Positions 40,401 through 50,739 are shown, counted from the stretch's first letter. The stretch is 64,000 nucleotides of DNA from Escarpia spicata (GCA_963995525.1 OZ023210.1:26077116-26141115); one strand, 5' to 3'. The notes: generated from the sequence alone by a model not told the origin. Numbers and translations are program-made.

Positions 40401-43400
40401 TGCATGGGCACACACACATATAATCCAATCCAAATGTGCATGGGCACACACACATATAATCCAGTCCAAATGTTTATTTTCACAAACACTAAGACACCCC
40501 GACTGACAGCCTATCGGCTTAAATTACACTCCGTCAAAACAAACTCTGCCTGTCGAAAAGACGGATACACGTGGGACTAAATAAAGCTATGGGTCTGATG
40601 GTCTGATGAAGTGAACCTAAATGTCTCAACAATCCATCATGTCTGCAGTTCCATGTGGCATCAGCATTGAACCCCTCAAGTTCCCATATACTTATGTAGT
40701 GAAAGCAGCAGGTGGTCCTAACAGACACTGTCTTCTGCTTCAGATCTCGGTCCCATGAAAGAAGAAAGGACAGGAGTCGTTCCAGGTCAGTACACATCGC
40801 ATGTCTCATCCACCTTTTTGTAGACTCGCTGTGTGTTCAAAGTGTAATGTATGGCCCTGTAGTTGTGTGCGTGATGCCTGGCGACCATGTCATGTCTGGT
40901 GACAGTGTTATCATTGTTATGTCTGGTGACACTGTCATGTCTGGTAGCAGTGTCCTGTCCAGTCAGTGGTGATGGTGTCATGTCGGCAGTGATGTGTGTT
41001 GATTTTGTGATGTAAGTTCATTGTTGATTGAAGATTGTTGTGAATTGAAGTGTTGCGCAGTGACTGCCATGTCTGTTAATTGAATGATGCATGGTCAATG
41101 TGTGATATGATGCTTGAAGTGATGAAGACTCATGACAGTGTTTGTGGTGCTTGTGTGATGTGCGTTGATTGTGTGATGCGTAATGACTCATGACAATGTG
41201 ATGTCTGGTGTATCTGTGATGCAAGATGACAGTGTGATGTCTGGTGCTTGTTTCAGATGTTGGTCGGGCGACAGAAGGAGAAGACAAAGGAGTTACTCCA
41301 GGTTGCTAATCTTCTCTATATATATTAGATATAACAGCTTTCATCTAGTTTCATCCAGATACACGTGTTGATCTCGTTCATCAGATACTTTGTTGCCTTC
41401 GTGTACAACTTGTGTGGTTTCTTTCAGGTCTGTGTCACGTGACAGAAGACGTGGACGAAGCTTCTCCAGGTTAGTTGGCAGTTACACTAAACCAAAATAG
41501 TGCATTTTCATATAGTGCGAATATGTAGCACCAACACGTGGGTAATGGTTGGAACTTGCAACTACCTTACGACAAACACATTATGTATTACCTACTCTTT
41601 GGGATTTGTAACTACTTCCTCTAACATGAGCACATGTGCAGAAGCAATGTCAGCTGATCCAGTTCCTCGTGGCATTTTGTCAAACAAAACCGAGATAAAT
41701 GACCTGAAGGATCATTCTTGGGGACGATGATGAACCCCTGACAGTTTGACACTGATTCTGAGTGGCGAAGCATCTAGGAAGAGTAGCATACTTATAAGAT
41801 TTAAGCCCCATACATGCAAAATGTATGGATATATGCGGGACGAACAGACAAACAGAAACCCACACTCTGACTCTGTTTCATAACAGACATACCATAGCAC
41901 AATTGTAATTAGATGATCCTGTGGGAATTTAAATCCACTAATATGTATAAGATCATAGTAGTTGGCTTGTTTCCCAATTGTTCTATTCATCATGTGACCT
42001 ATTGCCTAACCAAACCTCCATCAAGTCATAAAAAATTACTATATTTTTGCATTCCATCACATTTGTTTAAATTCCGGCCCCAGAGGTATTTCTTTTATGA
42101 AAAAACATAAAACAGAGTTTTTAAAGTGACAACTGTATGCAGTTATGTTTGAGTTGTCGTGCCTCAATAATAATTGAATTCACAAAAATAACCATTATAA
42201 ACATTGTTGGCAAAGGTGAAGTGTTGACGGAGGTCATGTACAAAATGTAGATTGTGACCTAGGCAAAGTGCGACTTACCGGATACGCCACTTCTGATCCT
42301 GTGTTCTGTAACGGCTTTCTGTCTATTGCCTCAACACTGTCTGTTGTCCAGGTCTCGTAGCCGCAGCAGACAGAGGTCAGTGGAGAGACGCCGTCATCCG
42401 TCCACACCGTCCAGGAGGTCTTCGTCAACAAGGAGTAAGAAAAGACACGGTTCGTCAAGATCAAGGTCAAGGTCGCAACCTTCATCCAGAAGTAAGGCAT
42501 CATCAAGAAGGGAGTCGGAAAGCAAGTCACATGACAGAGCACATCACAGGTCTCGTTCGACATCTCGTAAGCGGTCGGAGAACGGGTCTCCGAAGAAGGA
42601 CGTTAATGGGGAGTGTAATGACAATGAGGGAGAGTTGTCAGAGGGAGAGAGGAAGAACCCTACAGGGGAGTCTGGGAACCAGAACGGGACACAGTCTCCT
42701 TCACTGATGTCTCCAGGTGGTGTCAAGAAAGACGAGGGGGATTCTGCGATGGATGTCACCAACGAACAACCCACTGCACACCAGGAGATGGTGTCGCTGG
42801 ACAGGGCAAATGGGCAGGGTACTTCAGACGATGAATCCAGTGTGGTTAAAACCGAAGGGCCACCTCAGAATGATCTGGAGGAAGTGGTTAAAGGCTGTAC
42901 TATGACAGAGGACAATATCAAACTATTGAAGTCGGTCAAGTCAGAGGATGGCAGCCAGGGAGGTGGAAAGGGAACCAAGTAAGTCATTAATTTTTTGTAT
43001 TACATTCTAATTATATGCATTGTAACATCACTGTATGGGACTGTGTGAAAGTGATGATCGAGGCTACTTTCCTGTACTTTACTATTATAGAAATCGTTTG
43101 GGACTGTCCTAGGGTAAACTTATTGCGAGGTGGCTGTAATACCAAGGTGACTTACCGAGGTGGCTGTATTACTAAGGTGGCCGTATTACCAAGGTGACTT
43201 ACTGATTTTTGACTGACAATTCAAAATATGAAAATGTCAAATTATATTTTAAAACATCCTGCAATGCTGAAATTCATCAGATATCATTATGTTCATTATC
43301 CAGAGATACTTTATTATGTGACATTTTCATTGAGTTTTTGTAAGTAAGTAAATTAAGTAAGTAAAAAAATTTTTAGAAAGCTCAGAAGTTAATGAAGTTA

Positions 43401-44448
43401 CTGAATGGTAATTGGAAAATTATCACCAATTCCAGTTACTTTTCACCAATTCCAATGACTTCTAAGAACTTAAAACTAATTCCAAATACATTATAAGAAC
43501 AAGAACAAGAAGTTTATTTTGACCCCAAAATATAACAAATATTCACACAATAAACATCAGGTATATATACATTTACAAAAAAAATAGATATGCATACATA
43601 ATAATGTGTTTATATACAATTTTTGAAACCAGTATAGTAATTAACAGAAAATCACCTTTTAATTTTATGACAAATAGGGGGTCAGTGGCTCCAATTAAGA
43701 CATATTGTCGCTATCATAGGAGCCACCGCAGTTATAAAAAATATTTTTTTTAATATATGATGGCCTTTTAAGTTATTGTCTATCTGAATTATACAATCGT
43801 GTGAATTGTATAGTAAATGTTCTTTATAGCGACTGATATAATCAAAACTGTGTATGTACTTGACTACTAAAATGTTTGTCCATTTATTAACAATTAACAT
43901 TTCTGATTTTGGTGACATGAATAACAAATTAGAAGTGTAAATGATTCTTTGGATTTTTTCAGGAGAAAGTTTTTAGTGTAAATTGCAAAGCCTCGCAGGG
44001 TATTCATGAGTATATATCTTTTCTTTCACTATTTCAGGAGTGTCGTTTATAATATATGGCAAGTTATATTTAAGACATTGTTTTGCAAATTCATGTCTAG
44101 TTCTGGCAGTATGTATATTTTTAGATTTCCGAGTGTCATAATTGTGTATATTAACATTTGATGTAATCTGCCAGTTTAATAAGTAAACAGGTAGATTTTT
44201 GTGAACATACTTAAAGTAAAATGTTAATTCATGTAATTTTAATTGGTCTTTTATGTTTAACAAATTAAGTTGTTTAAAAAGTGGCTGTGTGAGAATGTAT
44301 CTACTTGATGTTATTATACAAACAGCTTTTTCTTAATTATAATGTCACTCTCCATGCAGGGTGGCTGTGTATCGGTTGGTTGATGTGATTTCAGATGCGA
44401 CTCGGCATCCACAGAGGCTCAGACAAATGGTGAAACTTGCGAGATGTA
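27585..44448 (+). CDS. SR splicing factor (SRSF3/SRSF7-type): RRM plus RS domain
   Basis: Coding exons: 27585-27715, 29629-29706, 32064-32183, 40744-40785, 41257-41301, 41428-41469, 42352-42978, 44394-44448 (stop TAA 44446-44448). The joined length is 1140 nt (379 codons plus stop) with no frame conflict. The N-terminus is one RRM with RNP2 VFIGDL and RNP1 GFAFVVF, plus VWLARNPPGFAF and the post-RRM GEKRFPNR segment, all typical of SRSF3/7. No zinc knuckle follows the RRM, which separates it from SRSF7. An RS domain follows, then a long acidic tail unlike vertebrate SRSF3. SR proteins bind exonic enhancers in pre-mRNA and recruit spliceosome parts through phosphorylated RS repeats, in the nucleus. 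All seven introns are phase 2. The start ATG is the only one that leads into the RRM. Confidence 0.9.
27930..28059 (+). mobile_element. LINE fragment: C-terminal end of a reverse transcriptase
   Basis: Codons 27940-28059 read SKNRLPQHVVNAKTVTQF, then KAILDKHW and a stop at 28057-28059. The pattern L-P-x-x-V-V-x-A-x-x-V-x-x-F-K-x-x-L-D-x-x-W is the usual end of Jockey/CR1-type LINE polymerases. The upstream part is missing. It lies in the first intron of the SR gene. Confidence 0.65.
28366..28446 (+). repeat. Hexamer repeat (TATGCC/TATGGC)n
   Basis: TATGCC and TATGGC hexamers alternate about thirteen times in the first SR intron. Confidence 0.9.
29977..30780 (+). repeat. Interspersed repeat with internal tandem subunits, copy 2
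   Basis: It matches 5566-6220 at its start (TTTTAGTCGTTTGGGCCAAA), its internal roughly 120-bp subunits (AACTTTTTCTCTAATTTTGC, TCTGTATTTGATTGAATCAT) and its end (TTGGTCACTGGCAGAGGCTT). It has a longer right part than copy 1. It lies in the second SR intron. Confidence 0.75.
32184..35948 (+). other. First part of the large third SR intron
   Basis: I see no exon with RS or RRM character. The intron runs from 32184 to 40743. In SRSF genes a poison exon often sits near here, but I cannot point to one. A (CTA)n run is at 34381-34443, and the minisatellite starts at 35949. Confidence 0.6.
34381..34443 (+). repeat. (CTA)n trinucleotide repeat
   Basis: About fourteen CTA triplets are followed by an interrupted stretch. 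This creates a leucine-rich frame on one strand and a serine-rich frame on the other, both artefacts of the repeat. Confidence 0.9.
35949..40470. repeat. Minisatellite array I, 34/36-bp unit, about 130 copies
   Basis: The unit is GTGCATGGGC, a short CA run, then CATACAATCCAGTCCA and AAT, GAT or CAT. Units are 36 bp with four CA steps or 34 bp with three, and both types are mixed. Shorter variants lack the GGG (TGTGCATGCACA). The consensus unit has no stop codon in any of its six frames, which gives long meaningless reading frames of up to 825 codons. Rare variants mark larger duplicated blocks: GGGGACCTACACATCCAG occurs twice, 555 bp apart (37114 and 37669). The whole array lies in the third intron of the SR gene. 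Confidence 0.97.
40744..41469 (+). other. Three mini-exons encoding RS repeats
   Basis: Exons 40744-40785 (42 nt), 41257-41301 (45 nt) and 41428-41469 (42 nt) encode RSRSHERRKDRSRSR-, RCWSGDRRRRQRSYSR- and RSVSRDRRRGRSFSR-type segments. Each starts by completing an arginine codon and ends in TCCAG, leaving AG of the next arginine codon. The exons therefore match in phase, length, end sequence and coded pattern, and any one can be skipped without changing frame. Confidence 0.88.
40870..41256 (+). repeat. Imperfect short repeats (ATGTCTGGTGACAGTGT type)
   Basis: Variants of GTCATGTCTGGTGACAGTGT recur about eight times between the first two RS mini-exons. Spacing is irregular and the copies are diverged. 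The last one lies a few bases before the acceptor at 41256. Confidence 0.6.
42352..42978 (+). other. Long RS and acidic-tail exon of the SR gene
   Basis: The exon starts with dense Arg/Ser (SRSRSRQRSVERRRHPS, SSRSRSRSQPSSRSK) and changes at about residue 80 of the exon to an acidic Glu/Asp/Ser/Gly-rich tail (NDNEGELSEGER and onward). Two sequences fit the psi-K-x-E sumoylation pattern: VKTE and VKSE. The exon ends in AA before GTAAGT, completing a lysine codon with the last exon. Confidence 0.85.
43125..43203 (+). repeat. Short tandem repeat (GAGGTGGCTGTATTACCAAG type)
   Basis: Three or four imperfect copies of a unit of about 25 bp, with GGTGGCTGT and ACCAAGGTGACTTAC boxes. It lies in the last SR intron. 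Confidence 0.6.
43490..44338 (-). mobile_element. 5'-truncated LINE: end of reverse transcriptase and 3' UTR
   Basis: Minus-strand codons from about 44338 to 43973 read KAVCIITSSRYILTQPLF, then KDQLKLHELTFYFKYVHKNL and NYDTRKSKNIHTARTRHEFA. This is the recognisable C-terminal region that follows the polymerase core in many non-LTR elements. A stop and an AT-rich 3' UTR follow, ending near 43490 in a short TTGTTC repeat tail. The polymerase core is missing (5' truncation). It lies antisense in the last SR intron. Confidence 0.7.
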
Positions 44449-45496
44449 AGTAGTGAATGTAGTTTAACAGCTGGTTTGGAACCCTTGCTTTACATATCAG
44501 AGCCAGTTGTCATATATTGAGTAATTGACAGTAATCAGCATAACAGAAGGCTAGAGGGAGTATGGTTATATTGATCAGCCTTTGTTCACCTATTTTTTTA
44601 GATATAGTTATTAATCAATGGTAATCATCTTATATAATACTAGCCAACTCACCTGGTGTTGCCCGGCAATTAAAAACTCTTGCACTAAAACTGTTGAAAT
44701 TGTGATACACGGCCTGGACGAATTAAAAATTTCAGCTCCATACATACAAAACTGACGGAGATAAGTACCGTATTAAAATTGTGACCCTCCAAAATTTCCA
44801 TCCCAGACGAATTTTGAAAAAGTCTAAATCTACAAACCACCTGAATGGGCCTGCTAGATCATATACAAATTTTCAACCCACAGAAACTTTTTTATTCTAA
44901 GTTATTCATAGTTTTATCTTTATCTTTTTAACAGCTGAAAGAACATCTTAAGTATTTACTTTACTATGAGATTTGTTTTCTTTTTAATCTACTGATGTTA
45001 ACACTACTATCTTAATAAAACATTACTATCTTAATTTTTTTATTTAAATTTTTATTTTTACTAGTTATATTTTAGTATTATGTAAAACGCTATGAACGTT
45101 ATGGATATGACGCTATATAAAATAAAGATTATTATAACCCCATACTTGCAAAATTGACGGAGATAAGGGTCTACAGACAGACAGAATTATATTATTTTAT
45201 AATGTAAATGCTATCACTATCAGGTATTTAGTCGATTTCTCAAGGACAATCAATTTGCTTCACGCCCAGCAGAGCTGTTCGTTCCAGTAACCTGTGTTGG
45301 TGCAAGTAGTTGTCTTTGCTATAGCGGTGGTGCCACACAGTGGTCCAGGAACCTGCCAATATCACAATAAGCAGGTACCTGTAATAGACACAGCTCGGGT
45401 TAAATTAATAAATTACATAAAATGATTGTGCTGTTAGGATGGCTGAATATTTCCTAGAAAAACACTTGGGGTCAACAGTCAAGTGAACCAGTTTTG
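44449..45496 (+). other. SR gene 3' flank with repeat fragments
   Basis: No coding signal. CATACATACAAAACTGACGG (about 44740) and the related CCATACTTGCAAAATTGACGG (about 45140), each followed by AGATAAG, suggest a dispersed repeat. CGCTATGAACGTTATGGATA, followed by a CGCTATATAAAATAAAG and ATT-type end near 45090-45140, looks like the 3' tail of an L2/CR1-type LINE. Confidence 0.45.
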
Positions 45497-45803
45497 TGGA
45501 GCGCAGTGATGCAGTGGCTAGAGCTTCTGACTTTCAGGTTAGAATCCTGTGCTGCCATGTCAAACCTTGGGCAAGTTCGTGTACTCTACGTTGTTTACTC
45601 AGCTATATGAATGAGTACCTGGCTATAGATAGTGGTGGATATTTGTGTACGAATAGTCTTTGTGCATTAATTGCATTGTGGCTGAATGCTTCCCAGGGAA
45701 GTCGAGATGGTGTTTGATTGAACAGGTCTGTCAGGGAGTAAAGTGTAAAGCACTTTGAGCAGTCCTGGGGACTGGATACTGCGCTATATAAGAACGTACC
45801 TAT
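45497..45803 (+). mobile_element. tRNA-derived SINE, copy 3
   Basis: This is the best preserved of three copies. The head has GGAGCGCAGTGATGCAGTGG and CTAGAGCTTCTGACTTTCAG, with a B-box-like GGTTAGAATCC. The conserved body contains GAATGAGTACCTGGCTATAG. The tail contains CACTTTGAGCAGTCC and CGCTATATAAGAAC. Confidence 0.8.
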
Positions 45804-45835
45804 TTTTGATGGTGTTAAATTTGTGTGGTCATTGT

Positions 45836-46035
45836 ACTGTAATAACTGTGTATGCATACACATAAAATAATTACTTTTTGTGTCCAAAAACATACAGTAC
45901 AAAAAAATAATAATGTTTTTGTCTGTAAACACTGTCCAAATATATACGGTCATTATGGCCTGTATGTATATATCTGTCCAAAAACAGACAGTACAGAAAA
46001 ACCATTATTTTTGTAGATTTTTAGGGTGTCTAAAA
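45836..46035. mobile_element. MITE-like element, copy 2 (inverted relative to 10298-10537)
   Basis: It shares GTCCAAAAACATACA, CAAATATATACGGTCATTAT and TTTTTGTAGATTTTTAGGGTGTCTA with the complement of 10298-10537. It is diverged and non-coding. Confidence 0.55.
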
Positions 46036-49000
46036 AGAGGTGTTGTCAACTGCAGGTAGACATCAAGGCTACCATGTGGCGCAGTAAATTCCTAGCAGGT
46101 GTGAAGATCTACAGTCGACGGGACGATGATAGACATCACCACAAATTTGACTGAACGCATGACTGCACTGCCATCACTTGCCACAGTGGGAGAAACGTGG
46201 CAGCTGCTTCAGTCTACCGGTGATCACAGTACGCACATCCATCAGGCACTTTCCTACGCATCGTTTCTACCCGATTGATGGTGCGATGTAACGATGTCGT
46301 GGGTGCCACCCAGTTGTTCAAACATGATCGATTCATGGGCAAACTGTTCCTTTTTCATGTTGTTGTGTTGTTGGTTTTGCCCGGTAAGCTACTCATAGAA
46401 GTTGAGTGTGTGTGTGTCTATTCTCGCATTGTTTGTAGTTATTTAAACAGCCACAATGTTGTTCCGTTCGTTTAGTGATCGTGTTCACTTGGTGGTGTCA
46501 ATAATTTGGTACACCAAACCCGTTCGAAATGTTGATTCCGAATTTCTACATGTTGGACTATCAATATTGGTTTATTTATTTTATTTTGTTTTGGGAAGTT
46601 ATGGCAGAGCCAGGTTAGTAAGTCAACTTCTCTTTGTCCAGGTTGTTTTATTGATGTTTTCAATCCTTTATAAAAGGATAAGATATGTCAAAGCTGATTT
46701 TATTTTGTGACAATGGTTTGTCTAAGTCAGTAGTTATGCTGCCATAAAAAGTGTATATACTTATGTAATGTATATATGCAAATTTCATTATGCATCAGCG
46801 TCGTTATAATAGTTTGTTTTTTGGTGTGAATGTGAAAGAATAAAATGATAACATTTGGTGAACTATAATAAACTATACAGTAAAACGTGTATTACTGCAT
46901 GCTGATATAAATTATGTTTATTCTGGCTATAATATTTGTTGCATATAAATTGGTTTAGAACTTACGTAACGTGGCAAAAGGAATTTTCATATTTTTAGTG
47001 TTATTGTATTCGGGTGTTTGGTAATAATACTGAATTGTATATATAGACGTGTATAGTGTGTACGATCTCAAGTAGATGTGTGGTATTTAATTACATGTCA
47101 CCGCAGTGATGTGTTTAAATATGGTAGCACTAGAAAGACGTGTGCTCCAACACTTCCAATAACCCTTTCTGTGCTCAAGCAACTATTCTGAAGCTGGTGT
47201 TATGATATTAGTCCTTGTGTAGCCATGTTTGATGTGTGTAACTTGAGACTAAGAACTAAGTAACAGAAATAAATAACTGAAGTAAATGTGGCTAATTCTT
47301 GGATCTAGTGTAGGACCACCACAAATTAGCAGAGTTTTCTCATGCATCACGATGTACTTGTTTCTATGCTGCTATTTCTTATTTTACTAAACATTACTGA
47401 CAACAGAATACGCTTAAGACTACATCTTCTGGCTGGATAGAAACCTAATAGTGTTAGCTTTTCTTACTGATAACATGTACACATTTCTGACGAAAATGCT
47501 GGTAATGTGTATCGTGTATGTTTTGAAGTTACACTGTTATTAGTAAAGTTGAAGTGTGCCTCAAATGTTTATTGTGTTTGTAGTCCGTTAGATGGCGCCA
47601 CTGAAGTAGGTAAGGTTTATATTGATACTGTAACCTGTCGGGTAATTTGGTACTAAGCAAAGCTGCACACAAACCAGAGCACATTAGTAAAATACGCTTG
47701 TTTTTATAATTAGCTTCAAAGGCAGCAATCCAACTTTCAGTTCGAGTTGACATTTCTCTTCATCATAGATTTGGTCAACCTTTCAGGTTGACATCCACAT
47801 AAGAGGTATAATTTCTTTAATTCACAAAAATCTTCCTATTTTTCAACGTTGCTTGCTTCACCAGATTTCATCATAGAAGTCACAGCCGTTCTTATTCCAT
47901 GTGTGGATCAAAATTGGATTGCCAAACCTCTTGAATGGGTCGACAAGAATCTCCAGTGACTGTCCGAACTTCCTTCGTTTGCACCGCTTGCCTTTGCCAG
48001 AAGCATGCGAGGCGAATAATATATGCCAAATGTTGTTGTTGGAGATTTCTCGCCCGAACAGCGGTTGGGCACCTAGCTCTCGCGTGGTGTCGGAAATTGT
48101 ACTGTAATAGCAATATTTCTTTTCAACGTTTAAGCCGTGGATGTCTTTCTAATTGTAGTATATCCGGTAACTGTTTTAATACTAGAATAAATATGTTGAA
48201 ATATACTGCCCGCTGAAGTGCATTTAATATATCCGAAACAATGTTCGAAATGTAAATGTGGCGCTCGCGAAATTTTGAAATTGTAAACAAAAACTAAACC
48301 ATCTATTAACAGTATTGTGGGGGCGTGTTCGAGTAGTTTCTACATTCAAGAGAATTGATTCAGCGAACTTCCTGCCAATAATATTATTTCCATCCTATAT
48401 AAAGGTTCAATTCGATCGTTGTTTTCGCCCGTCTCATTTCAAATTCATTTTGCGAAAAGCAAAGCTACCCACTATAGGCAGGCCTACGCAGTAACCCGCG
48501 AGATCGTTTGTGTAATTTGTTGTATGTCGGCCTATGTAGTTTTGATAATATCATCGGAGACAAACTGTTAGCTTATTTAATTCCTGTTGTGAAGTTAATT
48601 CGAGTGAATCTCAGTTTACAAGTAAACATGATGGAAATGGCAAGACGTGCGCCACATACGATATTGGCGATCCACCAACTTCGATGCGTGTGGGCAAGAG
48701 AGATCGTTTTAATACAGAGTCCTAACAGAAGTGCATGTCCGTCATCATCATAACCGATATCAATAATATCAGGCATCCAAATGTGTGCTACGAATATATT
48801 TTATGACAAAATACGACTTCAAATGTGCCAAGTGAAAAACTAGTCAATGTCGTTATTTTTTGTTGTGAAATATGGTACGTATTTCCCGGCATCGGGACAC
48901 AGCAACAGCCAGTCCTGGATCGACCCTATACCTTCCACCCATGCAGCAGGGGCGTGTGCAGAGAGGGGGCACAATCACAAATGTCCATTGGCTGTCTCCG

Positions 49001-49450
49001 CTCAATTGGTGACATCTGAAGGGGGGAGTGATGTTGAAAAAAATTCGTCGTCGTAATTTCAGCTTATTCAAACCTGAACGGAGGCACATTTCCAAGTGTC
49101 TAAGGGGGCACGATCACGTGGGTCCATTCTAAAAGGTCTACGGGCAAGCATAATTCCAAAGGTCTAAGGGGCACGTGTCCCTAGGCCATCGTAGACACGC
49201 CTATGTGCAGGGACGCAGTTAACACTGCTATACCTACAATGTCATCATCATAATTATTATTATTGTCTTATCCTTGACTTAATAGTGTTGTGCTTTTCGG
49301 TTGTTTCCCAAAAATCCGTGTTGAGGCTAATTGTGCCATCGATGCTGGTCCTCGTGTTCTCCTTCTGTTGTCACCGATCTCGTATCATTCCAGTCTTACA
49401 CCTCACCCCTCTTCTCCTCGCCCGGCCCTGCCAAATCTCTCTTCACACAA
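46036..49450. other. Non-coding flank downstream of the SR gene
   Basis: A possible 3' splice site (CTGCAG at about 46049-46054) could connect to the donor-like sequence overlapping the SR stop codon, which would make 46055-46900 a 3' UTR exon. An AATAAA is near 46840. Further right a TATATAAAGG box (about 48399) has no gene after it that I recognise. No protein family is visible in any frame. Confidence 0.4.
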
Positions 49451-49470
49451 CCCCCCCCCCCCCCCCCCCC
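49451..49470. repeat. Homopolymer run of 20 C
   Basis: Twenty consecutive C bases directly precede the 94-bp tandem repeat. Length errors from sequencing are likely here. Confidence 0.9.
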
Positions 49471-49836
49471 GTCTCACCCATCGTCTTCCCAGTCCTCGTG
49501 TACTGTCCGTGTACTCTGGTTGAATCTGCTCTCTTCATTGGCCGTTTGTTTCCAATCGTTACACGTCTCACCCATCGTCTTCCCAGTCCTCGTGTACTGT
49601 CCGTGTACTCTGGTTGAATCTGCTCTCTTCATTGGCCGTTTGTTTCCAATCGTTACACGTCTCACCCATCGTCTTCCCAGTCCTCGTGTACTGTCCGTGT
49701 ACTCTGGTTGAATCTGCTCTCTTCATTGGCCGTTTATGTCCAATCGTTACACGTCTCACCCATCGTCTTCCCAGTCCTCGTGTACTGTCCGTGTACTCTG
49801 ATTGCATCTGCTGTCTTCATTGGCCGTTTCACACCT
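49471..49836 (+). repeat. 94-bp tandem repeat, nearly four copies
   Basis: Units start at 49471, 49565, 49659 and 49753 with GTCTCACCCATCGTCTTCCC and differ by only a few bases. The reading frames across it are products of the repeat. Confidence 0.92.
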
Positions 49837-50170
49837 AGCCTCGATTACTCAGGCGCCGTGAGGTGGCAGCATAAGCCCCTCACTACGGCCTGGATTATTA
49901 ACCTGCCATTGATTCGGGTAGAGACGGAGATTGGCTATCAGGCCAACTTAGAACTGTGAAATAACATATTAAATAAAGATACATTTTTATCAAATAATAC
50001 CGTACTATAACAACTATTCAACATTAAACTTATACTAAAACATGTCACACACAAAATAAACCGACATTAAACTTTGTTTCGTAGTTTAGTGCCTTTTAAT
50101 CACATGCATTAATTAGGCGGCAGCTCTCACGGCTGCCAACAACTGAGTAGTCAAAACGCGACTCTGAGCC

Positions 50171-50739
50171 TAGTCTCGCCTAACCGACTCTCGCCTGGCT
50201 GCGTCACTTCGCCAGGAAGATAGTCTGCCTCATAATCGCGTTTTGACTGCTCACTGCCAGTTAGCATGTCTAACCCCCAGAATGTTTATATATTATGTAT
50301 GTTTTCGTTAACGAAATGAAATAGTACCCGAAATATTAGTATACAAAATAAAATGAATCTTAAACTAAATAAACACAAACAAAAGTTTCGAGGTCTATGT
50401 GGGATTTGAACCGTGGACCGTAACAATTGTAGCTCGATGCGCTACTAATTTAGCCATCACGATCAGAACATTTTAGTTGTACTTTGGCGACTACATCTAT
50501 TATTTAGCAGTCTGAGCGTTGCGCGAGACATCGATTGCACTTTGTTTAGTTAAATTTGTCCTTGTTTGGTATTTATATCATGCTTATTCACATGAGTCTT
50601 TTGTTTCTGCTCGAGCATAAGCAAAGAAAGTCAATACGGAATCTTAGATATGCAGATACGAGAGCTGCCACCTAGTGAATATGTATCTATCTTCCTGGCG
50701 AAGTCACGCAGCCAGACGAGAGTCGGTTAGCGAGACTAC
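50171..50739. mobile_element. DNA element with 51-bp terminal inverted repeats
   Basis: The left end, TAGTCTCGCCTAACCGACTC onward to 50222, is mirrored by 50688-50739 with only about four differences. The 569-bp element has no open frame. Inside, on the minus strand, lies a tRNA-like block (50392-50462). The very good match of the ends suggests a recent insertion. Confidence 0.75.
50392..50462 (-). pseudogene. tRNA-like sequence (tRNA pseudogene or SINE head)
   Basis: Read on the minus strand, it has ATGGCTAAATTAGTAGCGC, which resembles an A box and D arm, and GGTTCAAATCC, a B box and T loop, with the normal spacing between them. The two sides of the acceptor stem do not pair, so it is unlikely to be a working tRNA. 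Confidence 0.5.

Noticed and set aside
35949..40470. CRISPR-like array
   Set aside because: The repeats are contiguous with no unique spacers, and the DNA is from an animal nucleus.
35816..40580. Many long reading frames (hundreds of codons) on both strands
   Set aside because: They are translations of the 34/36-bp minisatellite in every frame. There is no start context, no flanking domain and no codon-use signal. I annotate the repeat instead.
46275..46710. Two plus-strand frames of 66 and 84 codons, hydrophobic
   Set aside because: They lie in the likely 3' UTR or flank of the SR gene, are AT-rich, and show no family features.
48399..48753. TATATAAAGG box followed by an 81-codon frame
   Set aside because: The box looks like a core promoter, but the frame after it has no recognisable product and no support.
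49285..49959. Overlapping frames of about 80-126 codons on both strands
   Set aside because: They are created by the 94-bp tandem repeat and the C20 run.
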